From Neptuniibacter sp. CAU 1671 (GTDB lineage: Bacteria > Pseudomonadota > Gammaproteobacteria > Pseudomonadales > Balneatricaceae), in the NCBI RefSeq assembly GCF_029222905.1, contig NZ_JARHUE010000003.1, forward strand, positions 62,001-126,000: DNA of 64,000 bases, read 5' to 3'. The notes under the pieces are model-generated. The model saw nothing but the letters and a program-made list of their open reading frames with translations. It had not been told where the DNA came from and made no database searches. Positions 30,390-39,354 of the stretch are shown here, in pieces. A program made the position numbers and the translations under genes. Each line of letters starts with the position of its first letter. Within the stretch, counting starts at the first letter, position 1.

Positions 30390-30863
30390 ATGAGCGAGCC
30401 TACCCCAAAACCGGCAAAAGCCAAAAAACCATCTCTGACTACCCAGCGCCGTCAGGCCCGCAGCTATGCGCTGCAGGCGCTCTACCAATGGCAGATGGCG
30501 GGTCAGCCGGTGAATGAAATTGAAGCTCAGTTCCGCGTTGAAAATGATATGCGTGATACGGACGTGAAACTGTTTGGCGAACTGCTGCACGGTATTGCGG
30601 CGTCCAAATCTGAGCTTGATACGCTATTCAGCGACTATCTGGATCGCAGTGTCGAAGATCTGGACCCGATTGAACTTACTATTCTGCGCATCGGCAGTTT
30701 CGAACTGTTGAAACGGATTGAAGTGCCTTACCGCGTGGCAATCAACGAAAGCGTTGAACTGGCCAAAATCTTTGGTGCCACCGACAGCCATCGTTATGTT
30801 AACGGTGTGCTGGATAAGCTGGCGCAGAAGGTACGCAGCGCAGAGGTGCGGGCCAAACGCTGA
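30390..30863 (+). CDS. nusB: Transcription antitermination factor NusB
   Basis: 157 residues, all-helical. NusB with S10 (NusE) binds boxA RNA in rRNA operons. Typical text: [19 protein letters not shown], the acidic middle, and the C-terminal [31 protein letters not shown] region. It ends 1 bp before thiL. The ribH-nusB-thiL-pgpA order is conserved. Confidence 0.97.
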   Translation: MSEPTPKPAKAKKPSLTTQRRQARSYALQALYQWQMAGQPVNEIEAQFRVENDMRDTDVKLFGELLHGIAASKSELDTLFSDYLDRSVEDLDPIELTILRIGSFELLKRIEVPYRVAINESVELAKIFGATDSHRYVNGVLDKLAQKVRSAEVRAKR

Positions 30864-30864
30864 T

Positions 30865-31821
30865 ATGGGTGAATTCGAGCTGATCCGCCGCTTTTTCAGT
30901 CGGCAGTCAGCCGATCCTTCGGTAGTGCTGGGGGTGGGTGATGACTGTGCTGTGTTGCAACCGCCAGACGGTCAGCAACTGGTGGTGTCCATCGATACCC
31001 TGGTAGAGGGTACCCATTTTCTTCCTGCTACAAAACCTGACCTGATCGCCCGGCGCCTGCTGGGCGCGGCGGTCAGCGATCTCGCCGCCATGGGCGCTCA
31101 GCCCGCCTGGCTGACCCTTGCCCTGACCCTGCCAACAGCCGATTCTGACTGGCTCTCTGCCTTCTCTGAGGCGCTGTTTGATGCCTGTCAGCAATGGGGT
31201 CTGAGTCTGGTGGGTGGTGATACCACTCGTGGTCACCTGGCCCTGAGTGCTCAGGTACACGGTTTTGTGCCTGCTGGACAGGCCCTGTTGCGCCGAGGCG
31301 CCCGGCCCGGTGATCTGGTACTGGTGAGTGGCACGTTGGGTGACAGTCGTGCAGGACTTGAAACACTGCTCAAGCAGCAGTCTGTCGATAACGACGTTGC
31401 TGAGCTGCAGCAGCGTTTTTATGCACCCTCACCACGCCTCGAGCTGGGTCAAACCCTGCGTGGTTTTGCCACAAGCTGTATTGATATTTCCGACGGTCTG
31501 CTGGCCGATCTGGGTCATATTCTGCAGGCCAGTCAGTGTGGTGCGGAAATAAACTGCGACCGGTTGCCGCTCTCAGCCTCTCTGCAAAATTGTTTCGATG
31601 CCGAAACCTGCCGGAACTGGGCGCTGAGCGGAGGTGAGGATTTTGAACTCTGTTTCACCCTGCCGGAACAGTTACTGGGGCAACTGCCAGAAGGGCTCGA
31701 CATTACGCCCATTGGTCGGATTACCGCTGAAACCGGGATTAAGCTGCTTGAACAGGGTAACCCCATATCTTTGACCTGTACCGGTTATGATCACTTTTCT
31801 GTCTCCAAGGACTCCCTATGA
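30865..31821 (+). CDS. thiL: Thiamine-monophosphate kinase
   Basis: 318 residues. Phosphorylates TMP to thiamine diphosphate. N-terminal MGEFELIRRFF, the metal/ATP sites VGDDCAVLQPPDG, DTLVEGTHF, AVSDLAAMGA and GGDTTRG, then DISDGLLADLGHI and GGEDFELCFT. ATG 30865 chosen on family alignment; upstream frame overlaps nusB. Its stop overlaps the pgpA start (ATGA at 31818). Confidence 0.96.
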   Translation: MGEFELIRRFFSRQSADPSVVLGVGDDCAVLQPPDGQQLVVSIDTLVEGTHFLPATKPDLIARRLLGAAVSDLAAMGAQPAWLTLALTLPTADSDWLSAFSEALFDACQQWGLSLVGGDTTRGHLALSAQVHGFVPAGQALLRRGARPGDLVLVSGTLGDSRAGLETLLKQQSVDNDVAELQQRFYAPSPRLELGQTLRGFATSCIDISDGLLADLGHILQASQCGAEINCDRLPLSASLQNCFDAETCRNWALSGGEDFELCFTLPEQLLGQLPEGLDITPIGRITAETGIKLLEQGNPISLTCTGYDHFSVSKDSL

Positions 31822-32294
31822 GTAAACATTGCCCTGCCTCGGTATGGCGTAACCCTGTGCACTTTCTGGCATTTGGCCTCGGCAGTGGTGCGGTGCCCAA
31901 AGCCCCGGGTACGTTTGGTACGTTGGCGGCGGTGATCCCTTACCTCTGTTTGCAGCAGCTGGATCTGCCCTGGTATCTGCTGATGTTACTGGCTACGACG
32001 CTGATTGGTATCTGGCTGTGTGGCAAAACAGCCAGAGATCTTGGCGTACATGACCACGGTGGCATTGTCTGGGATGAGTTTGTCGGTTTCTGGCTGACCA
32101 TGACCTTTGCCCCGCCGGGCTGGCTCTGGATTGTGCTGGGTTTTCTGTTGTTCAGGCTGTTTGATATTGCCAAACCCTGGCCGATTGGCTGGGCTGACCG
32201 TCGGGTATCCGGCGGTACTGGCATTATGCTGGATGATCTGCTGGCTGGGGTTTATGCTGCAGTCGTACTGCAATTGCTGGTCTGGCTGATCTAG
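31818..32294 (+). CDS. pgpA: Phosphatidylglycerophosphatase A
   Basis: 158 residues, integral membrane protein with about three to four helices. Dephosphorylates phosphatidylglycerophosphate to phosphatidylglycerol. Family signatures: FGLGSGAVPKAPGTFGTLAAVIP near the start and VWDEFVGFWLTM, DIAKPWPIGWAD and the terminal GIMLDDLLAGVYAA. Last gene of the nrdR-rib cluster; convergent with dxs 3 bp away. Confidence 0.95.
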   Translation: MSKHCPASVWRNPVHFLAFGLGSGAVPKAPGTFGTLAAVIPYLCLQQLDLPWYLLMLLATTLIGIWLCGKTARDLGVHDHGGIVWDEFVGFWLTMTFAPPGWLWIVLGFLLFRLFDIAKPWPIGWADRRVSGGTGIMLDDLLAGVYAAVVLQLLVWLI

Positions 32295-32297
32295 ACC

Positions 32298-34070
32298 TTA
32301 TTTGAGTCGTACCTGAATAGCTGCGCTGATACCCTGTGGGTCCAAGCCGCAGGCCTGAAGCTGTTCTGCACGTGATGCGTGGGAGATCCAGCGATCCGGA
32401 ATGCCAAGGCTCAACAGGTCAACATTCAGATTTTCCCGGTGCAGGCAGGCACTGACCGCCTCTCCGGCGCCACCCATCACTGCATGATCCTCCAGCGTGA
32501 CCAGCAGATTATGCTGTTCAGCCAGAGAGCGGATCATGCTTTCATCCAGTGGTTTTACAAACCGCATATCCACCAGTGTGTAATTAAACTGTTCAGCGAC
32601 CTGAGCGGCGGTCTGTAACAGAGGACCAAAATTGAGTAACGCCACCTCTCTACCCTGACGGATCAATCGTGCCTGTCCCAAAACCAGCGGCGCCGTGTCT
32701 GCTGACAGCGGCTCAGGTACCGCACCTCTGGGGTAGCGAACAGCGGCGATCCCGGGGGTGTTATGGCCCAGAGTGAGCATGGCGTTGAGTTCGTCTCCGT
32801 CCGCCGGTGTCATGATCACGGCATCCGGCAGACAACGCAGCATGGCAAGATCAAAACAGCCCGCATGGGTGGCACCGTCTTCGCCCACCAGACCGGCGCG
32901 ATCGATGGCCAGCAGCAGGTCAAGTTTTTGCAGGGAGGCATCATGAATCAACTGGTCATAGGCCCGCTGCAAAAACGTGGAGTAGATGGCGACGACGGGT
33001 TTGAGTCCTTCACAGGCCATGCCGGCGGCGAGTGTCAGAGCGTGCTGTTCGGCAATGGCGACATCAAAATAGCGGTCCGAAAACTGTTCGGAAAATGCGA
33101 CCAGGTCAGAGCCTTCGCGCATCGCCGGAGTGATGGCGCACAGGGTCGGATCTGTCTCGGCAGTGGCGCAGATCCAGCGGCCAAAAATATTCGAGAAACT
33201 GGGTTTTTTAGGCTGTTTACGACCGCGAATCGGCTCGATTTTTGTCAGTGAGTGATAGCCCACCGGATCGGCTTCAGCCGGGGCAAAACCTTTGCCTTTA
33301 CGGGTGATGATATGCAGGAACTGGGGGCCGGTGCGGTTTAGAGCAGCAGCGAGAACGGGTAACAATACCTCAAAATCATGACCATCCACGGGACCTGAGT
33401 ATTCAAAATCCAGGGCTTCAAACAGGGCGGCTGTGGTATCTCCCGCGGTCTGGTTTTTCAGGTTCTTCGCCAGATAAGTCGCCAGTCCGCCCTCATTGCG
33501 GGAGATCGACATATCATTGTCGTTCAGGATGACCAGCATATTCGCATGGGTGTGCGCGGCATGGTTGAGTGCTTCAAACGCCATGCCTGCGGTCATGGCG
33601 CCATCGCCAATTACGGCAACGGTTTTGTTGTTGCGTCCAAGTTGACGATCGGCAAGTGCCATGCCGAGTGCGGCACTGATGGAGGTGCTGGAATGTCCAA
33701 CGCCAAAACTGTCAAAGGGGCTTTCATCCCGTTTTGGGAAGGGTGAGGGGCCGTCTGATTTGCGAATACGGGTCAGGGCTTCACGCCGCCCGGTCAGTAT
33801 TTTATGCGGATAACATTGATGGCCTACATCCCAGACCAGGTGATCATCCGGGGTCTGCAGCAGAAAATGCAGCGCAATGGTCAGCTCAATGACACCCAGT
33901 CCCGCGCCAAAATGCCCGCCGCTCTGGCCCACGCTGTAGAGCAGATAGGCTCGCAGTTCCTCGGCCAGTTGCGGTAACTGTGCCGGGGTCAGCTGACGCA
34001 GCTGCTCTGGCTGGTCAATCTGATCCAGCAGAGGCGTGTTCGGGCGCTGATCGGGGATCGAATGAAACAT
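32298..34070 (-). CDS. dxs: 1-deoxy-D-xylulose-5-phosphate synthase
   Basis: 590 residues, slightly shorter than the common 620. Thiamine diphosphate enzyme joining pyruvate and glyceraldehyde 3-phosphate, the entry step of the MEP isoprenoid route. Seen: GGHFGAGLGVIELTIALH, the TPP motif GDGAMTAGMAFEALNHA, the catalytic AEQHALTLAAGMA and DRAGLVGEDGATHAG. The linker after residue 285 (GRKQPKKPSFSNIFGRW) is compact, which accounts for the shorter length. Follows ispA by 3 bp. Confidence 0.96.
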   Translation of the reverse strand: MFHSIPDQRPNTPLLDQIDQPEQLRQLTPAQLPQLAEELRAYLLYSVGQSGGHFGAGLGVIELTIALHFLLQTPDDHLVWDVGHQCYPHKILTGRREALTRIRKSDGPSPFPKRDESPFDSFGVGHSSTSISAALGMALADRQLGRNNKTVAVIGDGAMTAGMAFEALNHAAHTHANMLVILNDNDMSISRNEGGLATYLAKNLKNQTAGDTTAALFEALDFEYSGPVDGHDFEVLLPVLAAALNRTGPQFLHIITRKGKGFAPAEADPVGYHSLTKIEPIRGRKQPKKPSFSNIFGRWICATAETDPTLCAITPAMREGSDLVAFSEQFSDRYFDVAIAEQHALTLAAGMACEGLKPVVAIYSTFLQRAYDQLIHDASLQKLDLLLAIDRAGLVGEDGATHAGCFDLAMLRCLPDAVIMTPADGDELNAMLTLGHNTPGIAAVRYPRGAVPEPLSADTAPLVLGQARLIRQGREVALLNFGPLLQTAAQVAEQFNYTLVDMRFVKPLDESMIRSLAEQHNLLVTLEDHAVMGGAGEAVSACLHRENLNVDLLSLGIPDRWISHASRAEQLQACGLDPQGISAAIQVRLK

Positions 34071-34073
34071 GGT

Positions 34074-34952
34074 TCAGTGGTCTCGTGCCACGATAAAGTT
34101 CGCCAGCTCTGCCAGTGCTTCGCTGTTGGGCAGGTCGGCGAGAGCTTCAAGTGCTTGCTGATGTAATGATGCCAGCAGCGCTTTGGCATCGTTAAGACCC
34201 AGCAACGCCGGATAGGTCGGTTTGTGTCGGGCTTCATCGGAACCGGCGGGTTTGCCAATCTGTTCGGCACTGCCTTCGATATCCAGAATGTCATCCTGTA
34301 CCTGAAAGGCCAGGCCGATGGCGGTGGCATATTGGTTGAGGGCTTGCAGTTGTGCGCTGCTGGCTTTGCCGCTGCACTGGGCCCCCATTAGAACGGCAGC
34401 TTTGAGCAAAGCACCGGTTTTATGCTGATGCATCGCTTCCAGTTCATCGAGTGAGATCGCCTGACCGACATGGCTCAGATCAAACGCCTGTCCTGCTACC
34501 ATGCCGCGGTAACCCGCGGCCTCACTGAGGGTGCGGATCAGCTTTAGCTGAATCTCAGGTGACAGCAGTTCGGTATTGCTAAGCAGTTCAAAAGCCAGAC
34601 ATTGCAGGGCATCGCCCGCCAGAATTGCAGTGGCTTCATCAAAGGCAATATGGCAGCTGGGTTTGCCACGGCGCAGATCGTCATCATCCATGGCGGGCAG
34701 ATCATCATGCACCAGCGAGTAGCTGTGAATGCACTCGATGGCAGCGGCGGCAACGTCGGCCTGCTCATCCAAACCGGCCAGCATTTGATTGACCAGATAT
34801 ATCAGGGCAGGGCGAATACGTTTACCGCCATTAAACAGGCTGTATCGCATCGCCTCCTGCAGGCGGGGTTCGATGCCCTGCGGCAGAATCATCTCAGCGA
34901 GGTAGGCATCAATTCTCTGCTGGCACTGGGTAAGACGAGCCTGAATGTTCAA
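34074..34952 (-). CDS. ispA: Farnesyl (geranyl) diphosphate synthase
   Basis: 292 residues, all-helical prenyl synthase. First aspartate-rich motif VHDDLPAMDDDDLRRG, the GGKRIRPALIYL diphosphate site, and second aspartate motif VQDDILDIEGS. It makes the C15 precursor for ubiquinone, undecaprenyl phosphate and others. Middle gene of xseB-ispA-dxs; 2 bp from xseB and 3 bp from dxs, so translation is probably coupled. Confidence 0.96.
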   Translation of the reverse strand: MNIQARLTQCQQRIDAYLAEMILPQGIEPRLQEAMRYSLFNGGKRIRPALIYLVNQMLAGLDEQADVAAAAIECIHSYSLVHDDLPAMDDDDLRRGKPSCHIAFDEATAILAGDALQCLAFELLSNTELLSPEIQLKLIRTLSEAAGYRGMVAGQAFDLSHVGQAISLDELEAMHQHKTGALLKAAVLMGAQCSGKASSAQLQALNQYATAIGLAFQVQDDILDIEGSAEQIGKPAGSDEARHKPTYPALLGLNDAKALLASLHQQALEALADLPNSEALAELANFIVARDH

Positions 34953-34954
34953 CG

Positions 34955-35197
34955 TCAGGCATCCTCGTCAGGCGTAAAAGGCTGGCTGGTGAGTTCGCCG
35001 TTTTTTTCGACCAGCATCTGCACTTTCTGCTCGGCGTCATTCAAGATAGTCTGACATTGACGCGTCAGTTGCACGCCATCTTCAAAGGCCTTGAGTGCAT
35101 CTTCCAGCGACAGGTCGCCCTGTTCCATCTGGCTGACCAGTGCCTCAAGTTCGGCAAGCGAATGTTCAAAATCGGGCGTGTTTTTTTTGCGGGCCAT
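34955..35197 (-). CDS. xseB: Exodeoxyribonuclease VII small subunit
   Basis: 80 residues. A short helical hairpin, [32 protein letters not shown], which is the XseB signature; it binds the large XseA subunit (not in the window). ATG at 35195-35197 ([11 protein letters not shown]) chosen; the longer frame adds a non-conserved Arg-rich leader. First gene of the xseB-ispA-dxs operon. Confidence 0.95.
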   Translation of the reverse strand: MARKKNTPDFEHSLAELEALVSQMEQGDLSLEDALKAFEDGVQLTRQCQTILNDAEQKVQMLVEKNGELTSQPFTPDEDA

Positions 35198-35427
35198 AAT
35201 CTCTGCTTTTCGGTTTTTGGGCAGTGGCAGGGGTAGTTCGGGTTGTTTCCGACGCCGGTTAAGCGCTGTAAAGCAACGGTTTTGCAAATGCCAGCGTCAA
35301 TTATACGGAAAATCTGCCGTTATACATTCTTACCAGATGAATGGTCCTACATTTTTGCTATGATTGACCATCTTATTTTTGGGGCACCTGTCCCCATTCT
35401 TCTCCAGAAATGATGAAGGAGCACTGA

Positions 35428-36186
35428 GTGGATATTGCAACACTCGTCGGCTTATTGGGTGGATTTGGTATTGTCGTTGCTGCCATGGTTATGGGTGGTG
35501 ATGTCGGTATTTTCGTCAACCCGCCTTCTCTGCTTATCGTGGTGGGTGGCAGTATCTTTGTTGTACTGATGAAATACACCCTGGGTCAGTTTCTGGCGGC
35601 AGGCAAGGTCGCTGCCAAAGCCTTTATGTTCAAGTCGGTTAACCCAGAAGACATTATCGCTGAAACGGTTGATCTGGCTGATGCGGCGCGTAAAGGCGGC
35701 CTGTTGTCTCTGGAGGATAAGCAGGTCAGCAGTGACTTTATGCAGCGCGGTATACAGTTGCTGGTGGACGGGCATGACCCTGAAGTGGTTAAAACACTGC
35801 TGAATAAAGAAGCCAAGCTGACCACTGATCGGCATGAATTTGGTGCCACAATTTTCAGTGCGATGGGTGATGTGGGCCCGGCCATGGGTATGATCGGTAC
35901 GCTGGTGGGTCTGGTGCAGATGCTCTCGAATATGAGTGATCCTAAATCCATCGGTCCGGCGATGGCGGTGGCCCTGCTGACCACGCTTTATGGTGCCATG
36001 ATGGCCAATATGATCTGTCTGCCCATTGCAGACAAACTTAAGGTACGTCGCAACGAAGAGGCATTAAATAATGCCCTGATCATTGATGGTTTGCTGGCGA
36101 TTCAGGCGGGCCAGAACCCGCGTGTGATTGAGCAGATGCTGCGTAATTATCTGCCGGGTAATAAACGCCAGACCGCCGAAGGCTAA
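35428..36186 (+). CDS. pomA: Flagellar stator protein PomA (MotA family, sodium type)
   Basis: 252 residues with four membrane helices (about 1-25, 28-50, 145-170, 180-200) and a large cytoplasmic loop that contacts the rotor FliG. MDIATLVGLLGGFGIVVAAM and the GPAMGMIGTLVGLVQML stretch with GPAMAVALLTTLYG are typical of PomA rather than E. coli MotA. GTG start at 35428 with AAGGAG about 10 bp upstream. With pomB it forms the ion channel that drives flagellar rotation. Sodium preference is inferred from sequence type. Confidence 0.93.
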   Translation: MDIATLVGLLGGFGIVVAAMVMGGDVGIFVNPPSLLIVVGGSIFVVLMKYTLGQFLAAGKVAAKAFMFKSVNPEDIIAETVDLADAARKGGLLSLEDKQVSSDFMQRGIQLLVDGHDPEVVKTLLNKEAKLTTDRHEFGATIFSAMGDVGPAMGMIGTLVGLVQMLSNMSDPKSIGPAMAVALLTTLYGAMMANMICLPIADKLKVRRNEEALNNALIIDGLLAIQAGQNPRVIEQMLRNYLPGNKRQTAEG

Positions 36187-36204
36187 GTTCGGAGCAGAGA
36201 CCTG

Positions 36205-37143
36205 ATGAGCGACGATACCGAACACGAATGTCCACCCTGTCCCCCGGGGTTGCCTGCCTGGCTGGCGACCTTCGGCGACCTGATGTCGCTGTTAATGTGT
36301 TTCTTCGTATTGCTGCTCTCCTTTTCTGAAATGGATGTACTCAAGTTCAAGCAGCTCGCAGGCTCTATGCGTGAAGCGTTTGGCGTACAAAACCAGATTA
36401 AGGTAGAAGATATCCCCAAGGGTACCTCGATCATCGCGCAGGAATTCAGTCCGGGTCGGCCCGAACCGACACCGTTGAACGAAATCCGCCAGATGACCAT
36501 TAATAATGATATGAACACTCTGGATATTCGCTCCAAGATTGATGAAGCCGATATCAAGGATAAGCTCCAGGAGCAGTTGGAACAGCTGCAGGAGATGATG
36601 GAGCAGGAGGCGCGTCAGGAAGCGGTAGAGTTTGCGACGGCACTGGCCCGTGAGATCGGTGATGGCAGTGTCGAGGTTGAAACCGACGGCAAAAAGATCA
36701 TCATTCGTATCAAGGAAAAAGGCTCGTTTGATTCCGGCTCAGCGGACCTGCGCTATGAGTCGATTCCGGTGCTGGCCAAGATCCGTGATGTGTTGCTGGA
36801 AGTGAAAGGCCGGGTGGATATCGAGGGCCACAGTGACAACATTCCATACTCCGGGCAGGAGTTTGAGTCGAACTGGGATCTTTCTGCAGCGCGTGCGCTG
36901 GCGGTTGCCCATGAGTTGTTTGCGGATTCCCGGATGGATCAGGCGCGTTTTCGGATCATGGGTTACGCCGATACCAAACCGCTGGTACCTAACACCACCC
37001 GTGATAACCGCGCCCGGAACCGGCGGGTAGAGATCATTGTACAAAAAGGCAGTGATCAGGAATCACTGGAAAAAATTGAGGCGACTCAGCCGGATGATCC
37101 GGATGCAGAACTGCTGGACCTGAAACCGCAGGATATCTTCTGA
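36205..37143 (+). CDS. pomB: Flagellar stator protein PomB (MotB family)
   Basis: 312 residues. A Pro/Cys-rich cytoplasmic start (CPPCPPGLPAWLATFGDLMSLL), one membrane helix at about 20-45 with the ion-carrying aspartate at residue 25, a long linker with a coiled coil (about 112-140), and a C-terminal OmpA-like peptidoglycan-binding domain (VDIEGHSDNIPYSG...NWDLSAARALAV, NRARNRRVEI). 18 bp after pomA and closed by a terminator. Confidence 0.94.
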   Translation: MSDDTEHECPPCPPGLPAWLATFGDLMSLLMCFFVLLLSFSEMDVLKFKQLAGSMREAFGVQNQIKVEDIPKGTSIIAQEFSPGRPEPTPLNEIRQMTINNDMNTLDIRSKIDEADIKDKLQEQLEQLQEMMEQEARQEAVEFATALAREIGDGSVEVETDGKKIIIRIKEKGSFDSGSADLRYESIPVLAKIRDVLLEVKGRVDIEGHSDNIPYSGQEFESNWDLSAARALAVAHELFADSRMDQARFRIMGYADTKPLVPNTTRDNRARNRRVEIIVQKGSDQESLEKIEATQPDDPDAELLDLKPQDIF

Positions 37144-37154
37144 TTTACAGACAC

Positions 37155-37183
37155 AAAAAAACCGCCTTTGGGCGGTTTTTTTT
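37155..37183. terminator. Bidirectional terminator between pomB and cytochrome c5 gene
   Basis: AAAAAAACCGCC, loop TTTG, GGCGGTTTTTTTT. A-run and T-run on the two sides let it serve both convergent genes. Confidence 0.92.
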
Positions 37184-37195
37184 ATTGCGGGTTGC

Positions 37196-37501
37196 TTACT
37201 TGGAGTTTTCAACCATGAAGCTGATCGCAGCTTTCAGTTCGTCGTCTGTACAATCCATGCACATACCACGTGGTGGCATTGCATTCAGACCCTGGTCAGC
37301 GTGGGTGTAGAGTACATCCAGGCCCTGAGCGGCGCGTGGGGCCCACTCATCAGCTTTGCCAACCATAGGTGCTCCCGCAACACCACTGGCGTGGCAGGCA
37401 GCACATTTGGTGTTGTATACGGTTGCGCCATCACGCTCTGCCATGGCTGCTACTGGCAACAACATGGCAGCAACAGCTGCGCCGATCAGTGCTTTTTTCA
37501 T
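37196..37501 (-). CDS. Cytochrome c5-type monoheme protein
   Basis: 101 residues with a signal peptide cut after AAMA (residue 21). Heme site CAACH at about 34-38, methionine ligand in NAMPPRGMCMDCTDDEL, and the extra CMDC pair that forms the disulfide typical of cytochrome c5. A periplasmic electron carrier to terminal oxidases or other reductases. Own unit; shared terminator with pomB. Confidence 0.93.
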   Translation of the reverse strand: MKKALIGAAVAAMLLPVAAMAERDGATVYNTKCAACHASGVAGAPMVGKADEWAPRAAQGLDVLYTHADQGLNAMPPRGMCMDCTDDELKAAISFMVENSK

Positions 37502-37689
37502 TGTAATTTTCCTTTGTTGCTGATGGATTTAAGATCAGTGTGCCTTCTTAAGGGCGGTTTTCACTTCTCAGGGTGTTTAATACAACAGGCTGCTTGAACC
37601 GTATCTGAATAGGAAATGAAATTTTTGTCAACAGCCAAGCAACATAATGCTGCTTAAGGAGTGTGCAGAGGGGGGTAAGACTTGAGGAA

Positions 37690-37893
37690 TTAGTGCTTCA
37701 GTCGCATGGCAAAGGCTGCCTGAGACTGCTGACTCCGCTGTTGGCGAGTGATGGTCTGTTGCTGCTGGCGGAACTCGGCAATCACCTGATCAATCAGGGC
37801 ATGAGGTGCAATAACCAGTGAGCGGATCTCGTCTTCACTGTAGCCGTTATTCAGTAGCTGAATTAAATGGCGATGCAGGGTCTCTTTATTCAT
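37690..37893 (-). CDS. Hypothetical 67-residue Gln/Arg-rich protein
   Basis: Good ribosome site (AAGGAG about 8 bp before the ATG on the minus strand). The protein has a short helical N-terminal part (LHRHLIQLLNNGYSEDEIRSL) resembling a small helix-turn-helix or UBA-like fold, then a Gln-rich basic tail with no cysteines or membrane segment. No family recognised. It lies 196 bp after ppk2 and upstream of the cytochrome c5 gene. Confidence 0.6.
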   Translation of the reverse strand: MNKETLHRHLIQLLNNGYSEDEIRSLVIAPHALIDQVIAEFRQQQQTITRQQRSQQSQAAFAMRLKH

Positions 37894-38089
37894 CTCTTTT
37901 CTCCTTTTTTGTCATGTCCGACATCATGCAGATAAATTGTTGCAGATATGTTTCAGTTTCAGGAAGGCCAGCGATTGTTCGCGCTGTTCTGCAGAGCGTT
38001 CCGGTAAAACTGCTGCGGTATTGCGGCTGTTTGCAACAGCTGCGCCGGACGACAAGGGCAATGATGTATTGCTTTAAGACGCAACCTGT

Positions 38090-38923
38090 TTAGTCAGTGT
38101 CATTGACCTTGATGCCAAGGCTTTGGATGGCGGCTTCGATAAGTTCAGGGTCCAGTGGAGGTGGAGCCATATCAATACCGGCGCCGAGTTGCTCAACCAG
38201 CGTCTTGAGCACGGCAATCCGGGCATACCATTTATGATTGGCTGGGATAATCTGCCAGGGGCAGGTTTGGGTGGAGGTATAACGGAACATGTCATTGATA
38301 GCATCGCTGTAGTCCGGCCAGCGTTCCCGGTTGCGAATATCCTCTGTGGTGAGTTTCCAGCGCTTTACCGGATTGTTCAGCCGCTCACGAAAGCGTTTCA
38401 GTTGCTCCTCCGGTGTTATGTGCATAAACAGCTTGATAATACGTACCCCATCATCGGCCAGGGTACGCTCAAACTCATTGATCTCCTGATAGGCCCTTTG
38501 CCACTGTTCGGTGGTGGAAAATCCTTCAACTCTCTCTACCAGTACCCGCCCATACCAGGAGCGGTCAAAAATGGCGATAGAGCCGGGTTCAGGCAGCCGG
38601 GCCTGAAAACGATAAAGGTAGTGGCGACCCTGTTCTTCAGCCGTTGGAGCGCTGATCGGGTGCACAGTAAAGCCCCGGGGATCGAGACGTTCGGTAATAC
38701 GACGGATGGCACCTCCTTTACCGCTGGCATCCCAACCTTCAAATACCAGGATGGCTCTCTGGCCCTGATGAAAGTAGGCCTGCTGCACTTCCAGCAGAGA
38801 TTTCTGCCACTTTTTTAACTTTTTCTCATAATCGCTTTTGTCGGACAGGCGGTCATGTTCTTTTTTGTGATCGGGCAGTTGCGGGGCTGGGTCTTGCAGA
38901 AAAATGGGACTGGGTTGATACAT
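38090..38923 (-). CDS. ppk2: Polyphosphate kinase 2
   Basis: 277 residues, a one-domain PPK2. Transfers phosphate between polyphosphate and nucleotides. P-loop VFEGWDASGKGGAIRR (about residues 60-75), lid arginines and Walker B FDRSWYGRVLVERVEGF are present. The compact size fits class I PPK2 (NDP phosphorylation), but class cannot be fixed by eye. It is preceded 24 bp upstream by a small unknown gene, so the two are probably one operon. Confidence 0.93.
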   Translation of the reverse strand: MYQPSPIFLQDPAPQLPDHKKEHDRLSDKSDYEKKLKKWQKSLLEVQQAYFHQGQRAILVFEGWDASGKGGAIRRITERLDPRGFTVHPISAPTAEEQGRHYLYRFQARLPEPGSIAIFDRSWYGRVLVERVEGFSTTEQWQRAYQEINEFERTLADDGVRIIKLFMHITPEEQLKRFRERLNNPVKRWKLTTEDIRNRERWPDYSDAINDMFRYTSTQTCPWQIIPANHKWYARIAVLKTLVEQLGAGIDMAPPPLDPELIEAAIQSLGIKVNDTD

Positions 38924-38947
38924 CTGTTTGCTCCAGAAGCCGGTGCC

Positions 38948-39244
38948 TTACCCGGTGTCATTGGAAGCGCCGCCCTGATTGATCAGCGCAGCACGGGTCA
39001 GTTCATGGTAAAGGCTGACGACGCCGGCTGCAAAGCGTTGGATTTTGGGTTCAGAATGGGCAAGTGTTTGCAGGTTATGTACCTGCCCCAACAGCTGGTT
39101 GAGAAAGGCGATATCAACATCGTTCAAACGTTCGCCCTGGTCAAGCCGGTCCCTGAGGTCAAAGGCTTTGGGTAACAGCTTTTCTTCAAAATGGAGGACA
39201 ATTACTGCAGCGCTGCCTGAGAGTGGTTCGCCGGGATGATCCAT
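38948..39244 (-). CDS. Hypothetical 98-residue protein upstream of ppk2
   Basis: Strong ribosome site (AAGGAGGTAG about 5 bp before ATG). Mostly helical, soluble, no signal peptide; recognisable text HFEEKLLPKAFDLRDRLDQGERL and LNQLLGQVHNLQTLAHS. The pattern of acidic/His residues on helices resembles small hemerythrin-like or four-helix proteins, but I see no clear metal motif and name no family. It stands 24 bp before ppk2 and likely shares its transcript. Function unknown. Confidence 0.75.
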   Translation of the reverse strand: MDHPGEPLSGSAAVIVLHFEEKLLPKAFDLRDRLDQGERLNDVDIAFLNQLLGQVHNLQTLAHSEPKIQRFAAGVVSLYHELTRAALINQGGASNDTG

Positions 39245-39314
39245 GGAGCTACCTCCTTGGATAGGGTTGTATTACAGAGTACCTGAGCGGATGACTGATA
39301 TTTACAGCATAGCA

Positions 39315-39344
39315 AAACTGCTGCCCAAAGCAGGGCAGCAGTTT
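39315..39344 (-). terminator. Terminator of the ectABC-ask operon
   Basis: AAACTGCTGCCC (39315-39326) and GGGCAGCAGTTT (39333-39344) form a perfect 12-bp stem with a 6-nt loop, 10 bp after the aspartokinase stop; on the minus strand it ends in TTTT. Confidence 0.85.
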
Positions 39345-39354
39345 AGAGAATGAC

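Noticed and set aside
37818-38093. 91-codon plus-strand frame between ppk2 and the 67-residue gene
   Set aside because: Overlaps the better supported minus-strand gene and has no ribosome site.
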